From Verrucomicrobiaceae bacterium (GTDB lineage: Bacteria > Verrucomicrobiota > Verrucomicrobiae > Verrucomicrobiales > Akkermansiaceae): 19,644 nucleotides of DNA. Both the position numbers and the translations under genes were made by a program. Shown piece after piece: positions 14,064 to 19,644 of the stretch (positions are counted from its first letter, which is position 1; the number at the start of each line of letters is the position of its first letter). Location: the NCBI GenBank assembly GCA_947372405.1, contig CANBTO010000026.1, positions 1 through 19,644 on the forward strand. Reading direction: 5' to 3'. The notes beneath the pieces were generated by a model. That model was not told the origin of the DNA and did not search any database. It saw only the letters and a list, made by a program, of their open reading frames with translations.

Positions 14064-15884
14064 TCAGTCGGAAGGGCTGGGATCATCCTGCTTCAATTGC
14101 TTGATGCGGATATTCTTGAACTGGATTTTCATGGGCGGACCAGGATGCATCTGGAGGGCGATGATGCCGTGGGAATCCTTTGATGTGACTCGGTGATCGG
14201 TGATCCGGCACATCAGGACGTCGTTTACAAACAGTGTGATCCCGGGGCCGCGACAGATGATGTGGTAGGTGTTCCATTCGCCCGGTTTGAAATGTTTCAG
14301 GAGTTCCGCAGGATCTCCGAGCGACTCGACGGTCTTCGTGCCGTCAGCGGCGAAGTCCGACTTGTCCCCGCGGCCGGCGATGAGGGCGTATTTGTGGTGA
14401 TAGACAAAGCCGACCAATGATCCGTCGCCAGTCATATCCGCCTGATAACCGTATGTGTCCCAGTTGAGGAGTTCCTTGGAGCGGAGTTGGATGCCGGAGT
14501 TTGCACCGCTGCTGAGTTTGAAATCGGCCAGCAACTCGAAGTCAGCGGGCTGGTCGCCGCGCCAGATGAGATAATTGCATTCCTTGCATGGTTTTTCCGG
14601 CGTGCTTTCCACTGTCAACGCGCCGTCCTCGACCTTCCACCAACCGGGTTTGCCATTCCAGCCGGACAAGTCCTTGCCGTTGAAGATGGAAATGAAATCG
14701 CCGTCTTTCTTCCCGTCGAGATCGTGGAGCGCCTTGCGGCCGGCGTTTGCCACATCCTCATCCGCAGATGCCGCTTCCTTCATCAATGCCGGGACGGCTG
14801 TGGCGATACGCCGCTGGCCGATCGCCCCAATGACCGCGATGCGCATCTTTGGGGACGCGCCATCCATCAATCCCAACAGCACCGCGTCGGCATCCTTGCC
14901 GGGAAAGCCGACGAGCCCCGCCAGCGCCTCGCTCGAGATGGCCGCCTCGGGATCTTTCGCCAGTGCGGCCAGCACCGGGAGCGACGTTGGGGGCGCGAGT
15001 TGCATGAGACTGCGGAGCGCCGCGAGGCGCTGATCGACGGAGCCGCTCTGCGCCAGAGGCAGCAGTGCCGGCACGGCGGTGGGGTCGCCCCGACAGCCCA
15101 ACGCCTGCATGAGGAGGATCTGTTTCGACTCCGTGGCCGCTGCGAGTTCTCCGACCAATGCCTGTGTCACTTCGGGGCCGGTCAGTTCCATCGAGATCCG
15201 GATCGCATCTGCCGCCGGCACAGGTGATTCGGACCGGATCGACTCGACCAGCAATGGCAGACCCTTGGCGCCGTCATTTCTGATAGAGCCTCGCAAGGCG
15301 GCTACACGCAGTTGCAGTGGCAGGTCCGGCATGGCCCGCAGTTTGTCATAAATGGCAACCGCATCGGCTCCTGAGGTCGCCTCGGCACAGTGGAGCAAAC
15401 CTTCGCAAACGGCGAGTTGGTTGGGCCCTGAACTGGTGGTTAGAGCGCCCTCAAGCCCCGCCACGGCCGCTCCGCCTATGCAACCAAGGGCCCTCGCCGC
15501 TGCCTGCGACACGGAGGTATCCGGATCTGATAGAAGCCCGGTCAGCGGCGCAATGGCCGCCGGATCCCTGCGAACGCCGAGGCTGCTGATGACACCCACG
15601 AGCAACTGCCCCTTGACCTTGCCGAGGGCGGCGCGAAACGCCTCGTCCACTGCTGGATCGGCGATGGGTTCCAGCGCGAAGCGGGCCATGTGGGAGAGTT
15701 TCTCATTCGCGAGCATCGGTGCCAGGACAGGCACGGCCTGGCTGGTGCCGACGCGCGCGAGTTCCCGGCAGGCATCGGACTTTTCCAGTGGCGGCGCGTC
15801 CGTCTTGAGGATGGCTAACAATCGGTCTTCCTGGGCGAACGCAGTGCCGGCTAGCAGGAAAATGGCGAAGCATAAATGTTTCAT
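14064..15884 (-). CDS. Exported HEAT-repeat protein with C-terminal DUF1080 (3-keto-disaccharide hydrolase-like) domain
   Basis: This 606-residue protein starts with a signal peptide (MKHLCFAIFLLAGTAFAQ, cut after AFA). Residues from about 25 to 390 are alpha-helical HEAT-type repeats, seen as recurring patterns such as AVPVLAPMLA, AAARALGCIGG, AVPALLPLAQ, RLAALRSLMQL and AVIGAIGQRRI. From about 396 the DUF1080/laminin-G-like domain begins with FISIFNGKDLSGW. It continues with WWKVEDGALTVES, SGANSGIQLRS, YGYQADM, GEWNTYHIICRG, ITLFVNDVLMCRITD and a final GPPMKIQFKNIRIK. DUF1080 proteins include hydrolases acting on 3-keto-glycosides, made when Gfo/Idh/MocA enzymes oxidise sugars. The oxidoreductase gene lies 24 bp upstream on the same strand, supporting a shared extracytoplasmic sugar pathway. 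A good Shine-Dalgarno (GGAGA) is 7 bp from the ATG. The substrate is unknown. Confidence 0.9.
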   Translation of the reverse strand: MKHLCFAIFLLAGTAFAQEDRLLAILKTDAPPLEKSDACRELARVGTSQAVPVLAPMLANEKLSHMARFALEPIADPAVDEAFRAALGKVKGQLLVGVISSLGVRRDPAAIAPLTGLLSDPDTSVSQAAARALGCIGGAAVAGLEGALTTSSGPNQLAVCEGLLHCAEATSGADAVAIYDKLRAMPDLPLQLRVAALRGSIRNDGAKGLPLLVESIRSESPVPAADAIRISMELTGPEVTQALVGELAAATESKQILLMQALGCRGDPTAVPALLPLAQSGSVDQRLAALRSLMQLAPPTSLPVLAALAKDPEAAISSEALAGLVGFPGKDADAVLLGLMDGASPKMRIAVIGAIGQRRIATAVPALMKEAASADEDVANAGRKALHDLDGKKDGDFISIFNGKDLSGWNGKPGWWKVEDGALTVESTPEKPCKECNYLIWRGDQPADFELLADFKLSSGANSGIQLRSKELLNWDTYGYQADMTGDGSLVGFVYHHKYALIAGRGDKSDFAADGTKTVESLGDPAELLKHFKPGEWNTYHIICRGPGITLFVNDVLMCRITDHRVTSKDSHGIIALQMHPGPPMKIQFKNIRIKQLKQDDPSPSD

Positions 15885-15908
15885 GATGATGTCTCCGGAA
15901 CAATTGGA

Positions 15909-17237
15909 TCAAAACGTGTATGGCGCCCGCATCGCGCGATTCCGCAGGCGGTTGGCTTCGGCATCACCGACAAACTCAGCCTTCACCAAATCAAACTTCA
16001 GGTTGCGCCGCAGTTTCTCACAGATATCGGCGGCCAGACAGATGCTCATGGAACGGAACATCACTTCGGGATTCGCCACCGTGGTCCGGCGCGACCGGAT
16101 GCAGTTGAAGAAATCCCGCACGTGGTTCATCGGCCGTTGTGTCCGGCTTTTATATTCCGCCATCACCTTCTTGTAATCCTTCAGCAATGCGGGCGATGAA
16201 ACATCGGGTTTCGAATAACCGTCGGCGGCCCCGGCCCAGCCATCGGAGCCATCGAAACGCTCGCCACATGAGCCGTTCCAGTATTGGCACGGATCCCAGA
16301 CGCTGCCAGCCTGCCGGTAGAGAACCAGCTTCACGCCGTTGGACAGACGCGTCACCATCGTCGAGTCCGGTGCGGTGAAATTGAAATCAATGGAGGTCAC
16401 GTTCTCCATGTCGAGACCCGCCAAGGCCTGGGCGACCGTGTGCGCTCCCCACATCGCGATGTCGGTGGCGAAATCCTCGAAGTGATACCATCCTCCGCCA
16501 TTGACATAACTTCCGTTGTAGGGTCGCGAGGGACAGGGACCGAGCCAGAGATCCCAGTCGAGGTCCGTCTTCGCCGGCTCGGGTTCCACCGGCAACCAGT
16601 CGTGACGGGAACCTCCGCGCCAGCGGCAGTCGGCATATACGGTCTCGATCCGGCCCAACAGACCTGATCTTGCCATTTCGATGGCGCAGACATGAGGCGA
16701 CTCGCTGAGTCGCTGGGCTCCTGTTTGAAAGACCCGCCCATACCGCCTGGCGGTTTCGACGATCATTTGTCCCTGTGCCATGGTCAGGCAGGACGGTTTC
16801 TCGCAATACACATCCTTGCCCGCACGCATTGCCAGCACCGACGCCAACGCATGCCAGCGGTCGCCGGTGGCGATCAACACGCCCTCGACATCCGTTCGTT
16901 CCGCCAGGAGTTGGCGCATGTCGGCATAGCTCGCGCAATCGGTGTTGCCGTAGGTGGAATCCACTGCATTCTTGCCGGCATCACGACGACCTTTGTGGAC
17001 ATCACAGATGGCCACGAACTGCACGTCCCGCTCGCCGAGCATGACGCTCAGATCGCCCGATCCACGTCCGCCGATTCCAATGCCGGCCATCACGATGCGG
17101 TTGCTCGGAGCGACCGTCCCATCCCGGCCCAGTGCCGAGGCCGGAATGAAATACGGAAATGCCACGGCACTTGCCGCCATCGCCCCCTGTGTTAGAAACT
17201 GACGCCGCTTGAGCGTCTGCGTAGGTTCGGTATTCAT
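15909..17237 (-). CDS. Tat-exported Gfo/Idh/MocA-family oxidoreductase
   Basis: This 442-residue protein has a twin-arginine signal (KRRQFL at residues 10-15), followed by AMAASAVAFPYFIPASALG, so it is probably exported folded with its bound NAD(P). A Rossmann domain follows: NRIVMAGIGIGGRGSGD is a variant of GxGxxG, and the strand FVAICDV ends in Asp. The conserved catalytic-domain motif EKPSCLT is the 'EKP' of this family. The rest is the C-terminal alpha/beta domain, including GGGWYHFEDFATDIAMWGAHTV and RPMNHVRDFFNCIRSR. The final NRLRNRAMRAPY is common in Verrucomicrobiota/Planctomycetota members. It probably oxidises a sugar or glycoside, perhaps at C3 given the DUF1080 partner downstream. 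It is the first gene of the two-gene cassette. Confidence 0.92.
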   Translation of the reverse strand: MNTEPTQTLKRRQFLTQGAMAASAVAFPYFIPASALGRDGTVAPSNRIVMAGIGIGGRGSGDLSVMLGERDVQFVAICDVHKGRRDAGKNAVDSTYGNTDCASYADMRQLLAERTDVEGVLIATGDRWHALASVLAMRAGKDVYCEKPSCLTMAQGQMIVETARRYGRVFQTGAQRLSESPHVCAIEMARSGLLGRIETVYADCRWRGGSRHDWLPVEPEPAKTDLDWDLWLGPCPSRPYNGSYVNGGGWYHFEDFATDIAMWGAHTVAQALAGLDMENVTSIDFNFTAPDSTMVTRLSNGVKLVLYRQAGSVWDPCQYWNGSCGERFDGSDGWAGAADGYSKPDVSSPALLKDYKKVMAEYKSRTQRPMNHVRDFFNCIRSRRTTVANPEVMFRSMSICLAADICEKLRRNLKFDLVKAEFVGDAEANRLRNRAMRAPYTF

Positions 17238-17559
17238 AGGATGCTACCTGATGTGATGCTTTGGCAGTGAGGTGGACATGGAAACCGGCACCGGGATCCC
17301 AAACCTCAGACATGGTCGCTGCCTTTGAACTTTCCACGCGGCACGCGATGGGAGAGGAAGAACCATTGGAACGGGAGAAACGATTGCCGACAGGCTAACT
17401 GCAGGGAGATTGCTGGAAAGCAAAAAATGCGGAGCCGAATACTTCGTTGCCTGGCGGCTCTGCCGGGGACGGGAACAGCGCTTGGCTCCATTCATCGGCT
17501 TTCCATGCGCGATCGGCGAACGCGTTTCGCCCTTCCCAAGGGAATGGAACCACAGGGTG
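17238..17559. other. Intergenic region upstream of the oxidoreductase
   Basis: These 322 bp separate the oxidoreductase start from the end of the small gene at 17560. I see no convincing reading frame, RNA gene or terminator with a T-run. A short inverted repeat (TTCCC-AA-GGGAA) lies at 17533-17544. A direct repeat GATGC (17242-17246 and 17257-17261) lies just before the start codon. The promoter for the cassette should be here, but no strong -35/-10 pair stands out. Confidence 0.4.
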
Positions 17560-17982
17560 TCAGGAGTTCGGATGTCCGCGAATGTTGCGGAGCGCCGCAC
17601 GCAATCTGTCGATCAACGCCTTGGTTTCCGGGCTCACGCGGTTCATCCAAAGATTCACCTCCTCGTCATGCTCCAGGCTGGGAATGCTGGCCCGGGTGAT
17701 CCGGTGCATGGCGAGGAAACGCCATGCTTCATCCGCCGTGGCGAGACAGAAGAGCCCCGCATAGAACCATGGCTTCGGGTCGCACTGCGGCTCGCGCATG
17801 GCGCACATCTCGCGGGCCGCTTCGCAAGCAAGTTGAAGACGACCGTCGTCGAGCGCGGAGAGATGTTCCAGCCAGGCATCCGCTTCGTCGTTGAGATGTC
17901 CCTTCACCAGCCACGTCCGGTTGACCCGTCTTGCCCATTCGAGAGAAGTGAGCGGAGGTTTGGGTTTTCCGGACGCCTTCAT
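17560..17982 (-). CDS. Uncharacterised 140-residue protein (intact homologue of the remnant at 13866-14043)
   Basis: I do not recognise this family. The protein is soluble, with no signal peptide or membrane segment, and mostly helical. It starts with a basic stretch (MKASGKPKPPLT), then SLEWARRVNRTWLVKGHLNDEADAWLEHL. Middle segments REMCAMREPQCDPKPWFYAGLFCLATADEAWRF follow, and the end is amphipathic (ETKALIDRLRAALRNIR). Three cysteines (C105 region and earlier) show no metal-binding spacing. A truncated, frameshifted homologue 3.5 kb away supports it being a real protein-coding gene, because the peptide similarity resumes after the frameshift and both copies end at the same position. The start at 17982 is the only good ATG; no Shine-Dalgarno is seen. 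The SPFH gene ends 52 bp upstream on the same strand, so it could be the third gene of that unit. Confidence 0.7.
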   Translation of the reverse strand: MKASGKPKPPLTSLEWARRVNRTWLVKGHLNDEADAWLEHLSALDDGRLQLACEAAREMCAMREPQCDPKPWFYAGLFCLATADEAWRFLAMHRITRASIPSLEHDEEVNLWMNRVSPETKALIDRLRAALRNIRGHPNS

Positions 17983-18034
17983 GTTCGTCGCGTTTGCCGC
18001 ACCGGTATCAGGTCGGTCCCTTCCTCATGGCAAC

Positions 18035-18955
18035 TCACGCCAATGGAGGCGGAGTTTTGGAGTGGGATGAATCCGACTGGCCTGCGATGAGCTGGGCTAA
18101 CAGTTCACCGCTCGGCGGCAGGACGGTGAGTCTCGCGCCGCTGCCGATGACCTTCTGGGTTTCCAGAATCTCGAACATCGCTTCGGCCACGTCCTTGTCC
18201 TCGGAAATCTGTTGGAGCGCCTCGCCCACGATCTGCGGGCGGATGGCGGCGGCCTTGGCGAATTCGACGGCGGCCTGGCGCTCGGCGGTGCTGGTGATGA
18301 TGCTCACCTGGTTGGCACCGTCCTGCTTGATGGCGGAGGTCACCTGGCGCAGGCGGTTCACCACCTTGCTTTCGATCTGGCGGATCATGCCGACGTCGCG
18401 GAAGTGCACCTTGCGGATGTAGATTGAGCCGAGCTTGTAGCCCCACTCGTGGGACTTCGGGGAAACCTCGTTGCGCACATTGTCACTCATCGCATGGCGG
18501 TTCACCATCATCAATGCGAGCGGCATGTTGCTCAAGCAGCGCACGGTGGAGTTGCTGACGTTGGCGGAGAGTGAACCACGCGGGTCGCTGTTCTTGAAGA
18601 GATAGGCCACCGGATCGCTGATGAACATCTCGTGCCAGATGCCGATGCCCATGGGCGCGCCTTCCTCGGAGTTCACCGGCTGGCTGCGCAGGTATTCCTG
18701 GTCCAGGCGCATGTCGAGCACGTGGCACTTGCCGAGCCAGTTGACGATGAACGAAGCGGGGCCGAGCTTGAACGGCAGGATATGCAGGCCGGGTTCGTCG
18801 ATGGTGGCGAGCACCTTGCCGAAGAGCACGTAAACATTGCACTGGCGTTCCTGGATGATCGCATAAAGTCCAAGCATCCTTGCGATGCCGAAAAGGATCG
18901 GAAACCCGATGGAGCACACGAAGAAGGTAATGAGGACGGAGTAGATGAAGTTCAT
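18035..18955 (-). CDS. SPFH/band 7 domain membrane protein (second of a pair)
   Basis: This 306-residue protein has one N-terminal membrane helix (FIYSVLITFFVCSIGFPILFGIA). An SPFH/prohibitin-type domain follows: VYVLFGKVLATIDEPGLHILPF is the usual first strands ('G...PGxHxxxP'), and ISDPVAYLFKNSDPRG comes later. The segment GSIYIRKVHFRDVGMIRQIESKVVNRLRQ then leads to an Ala/Glu-rich helical region (TSTAERQAAVEFAKAAAIRPQIVGEALQQISED) typical of flotillin/stomatin coiled coils. Such proteins oligomerise on membranes, organise microdomains and often partner with proteases or NfeD proteins; none is seen here. Its ATG overlaps the TGA of the upstream SPFH gene (ATGA), so translation is probably coupled and the two may form a hetero-oligomer. 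Confidence 0.85.
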   Translation of the reverse strand: MNFIYSVLITFFVCSIGFPILFGIARMLGLYAIIQERQCNVYVLFGKVLATIDEPGLHILPFKLGPASFIVNWLGKCHVLDMRLDQEYLRSQPVNSEEGAPMGIGIWHEMFISDPVAYLFKNSDPRGSLSANVSNSTVRCLSNMPLALMMVNRHAMSDNVRNEVSPKSHEWGYKLGSIYIRKVHFRDVGMIRQIESKVVNRLRQVTSAIKQDGANQVSIITSTAERQAAVEFAKAAAIRPQIVGEALQQISEDKDVAEAMFEILETQKVIGSGARLTVLPPSGELLAQLIAGQSDSSHSKTPPPLA

Positions 18956-19644
18956 TTTTTGGATTCCACGAATACTTGTTGGGCCTTCTCAAACAAGGCG
19001 AGACGGACGTTGCGGACATAGGCGCGCAGCGCTTCGCTGCCGCTGGCTTTCAAGGCGATGAGCTGGGCGGCCAGGCGTGTTAGAGGTTCCACCTCGGCCT
19101 GTGCGCGCAGCGTTTCGATCTCCACCGCACGCCGCGACTGGACGATCTTCTGGTCCGCCGAAGCCTGCGCGAGGCTGATGTCCGAGGAAACCTGATTGTA
19201 GGCGGTGTTGATGGCCGCGAGCGCGGACTCGACTTCCGGCGGCGGATCGATGCCGGTGATCAAGGTGGCGTCCAGGACCATGCCATAACGTGCGGCGGAG
19301 GACATGCACTCGCTGTCCATGTGTTCGTTGAGATCGCGCAGGTTTTTGCGCAGGTCGTTGATGGAAATGCCGATGACGGCCGCGCTGTCCGGCGTGCCGT
19401 CTTCGTTAGGCACCGGCGGCGCCTCGAAGTTGGCGATGCGCTCGCGCAGCACCGAGACAAAGTAGCCCATCACGTGCGCGTACGGGTTCTTGATGCCGAA
19501 GAGGAAGGCGTAAAGGTTGCGGTCCGCCACGCGGTAACGGATCTGGCCGGTCAGCCCGGTGTTGAGCTGGTCCTTGGTGACGGCTTCCAACATCGTGCCG
19601 TTGTAGTTGGCCGTCGAGTCCTCCGGGTCCCAGGCCATGTTCAC
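18952..19644 (-). CDS. SPFH/band 7 domain protein, N-terminus cut by the window edge (first of a pair)
   Basis: The frame is open through the right edge, so the first residues seen are probably internal and the true start lies beyond 19644. The visible 230 residues contain the late part of an SPFH domain (LTGQIRYRVADRNLYAFLFG, then YFVSVLRERIANF and the RYGMVLDATLITGIDPPPEV strand typical of HflK/prohibitin). A coiled-coil region follows (NQVSSDISLAQASADQKIVQSRRAVEIETLRAQAEVE). It resembles its downstream neighbour in organisation, but the helical part is more like HflK. An NEDGTPDSAAV loop follows the RERIANF segment. The gene overlaps the next by 4 bp. Confidence 0.8.
   Translation of the reverse strand: MNMAWDPEDSTANYNGTMLEAVTKDQLNTGLTGQIRYRVADRNLYAFLFGIKNPYAHVMGYFVSVLRERIANFEAPPVPNEDGTPDSAAVIGISINDLRKNLRDLNEHMDSECMSSAARYGMVLDATLITGIDPPPEVESALAAINTAYNQVSSDISLAQASADQKIVQSRRAVEIETLRAQAEVEPLTRLAAQLIALKASGSEALRAYVRNVRLALFEKAQQVFVESKK

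Noticed and set aside
15352..16176. A 274-codon plus-strand frame crossing the junction of the two cassette genes
   Set aside because: It has low-complexity Ala/Ser composition and no motif, and it covers two well-supported genes on the other strand.
17533..17544. Inverted repeat TTCCC-AA-GGGAA considered as an operator or terminator
   Set aside because: Arms this short are expected by chance in a 20-kb window, and it has no useful position relative to a promoter or a T-run.
17244..17600. A 118-codon minus-strand frame in the intergenic region before the oxidoreductase
   Set aside because: Its composition (Ser/Pro/Arg rich) is unlike real proteins, it has no motif, and it partly overlaps the end of the 17560-17982 gene in another frame.

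Overview
The window is about 60% GC and reads as chromosomal DNA from a Verrucomicrobiota bacterium, probably of the Luteolibacter/Verrucomicrobium type. That placement is inferred from gene content: a Tat-exported Gfo/Idh/MocA oxidoreductase next to a HEAT-DUF1080 protein, a large FG-GAP propeller protein ending in a 'DGVSNLLKYAFNMNP'-type C-terminal domain, many exported proteins, and weak or absent Shine-Dalgarno sites. No 16S gene or other phylogenetic marker is present. I see no tRNA, rRNA, CRISPR array, transposase, integrase or phage gene.

Layout. 1-1728 (+): the end of a probable Obg-type GTPase, a secreted parallel beta-helix protein, and a gamma-glutamylcyclotransferase-fold protein coupled to it by an ATGA overlap. 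1745-2857 (-): an outer-membrane beta-barrel-like protein followed by a small c-type cytochrome. 3039-3971 (-): an ABC transporter ATPase with no permease beside it. 4110-9695 (+): 2-oxoglutarate dehydrogenase E1 (odhA/sucA), its E2 succinyltransferase (odhB/sucB) with two lipoyl domains, and a DctA-type C4-dicarboxylate symporter. Together these form a TCA-cycle and dicarboxylate-uptake cluster without E3. 9859-12423 (-): a secreted protein with seven 66-residue FG-GAP repeats, probably a seven-bladed propeller. 12661-13821 (-): cyclopropane fatty acid synthase with a composite stem-loop just past its stop. 13866-17982 (-): a two-gene cassette (Gfo/Idh/MocA oxidoreductase then HEAT-DUF1080 protein), bounded on the left by a frameshifted remnant of a small gene and on the right by an intact homologue in the same orientation. 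18035-19644 (-): two overlapping SPFH/band-7 membrane proteins, the upstream one cut by the window edge.

No obvious new multi-gene defence or biosynthetic system is visible. The most unusual signals are: (1) the direct gene-remnant/gene repeat around the oxidoreductase-DUF1080 cassette; (2) a 23-bp near-perfect palindrome read in frame within the E2 linker, in an E2 that also lacks a recognisable E3-binding domain; (3) a strong, frame-independent restriction of TTAG/CTAA to the pentamer GTTAG/CTAAC across the window; (4) the seven nearly identical 198-bp propeller repeats.
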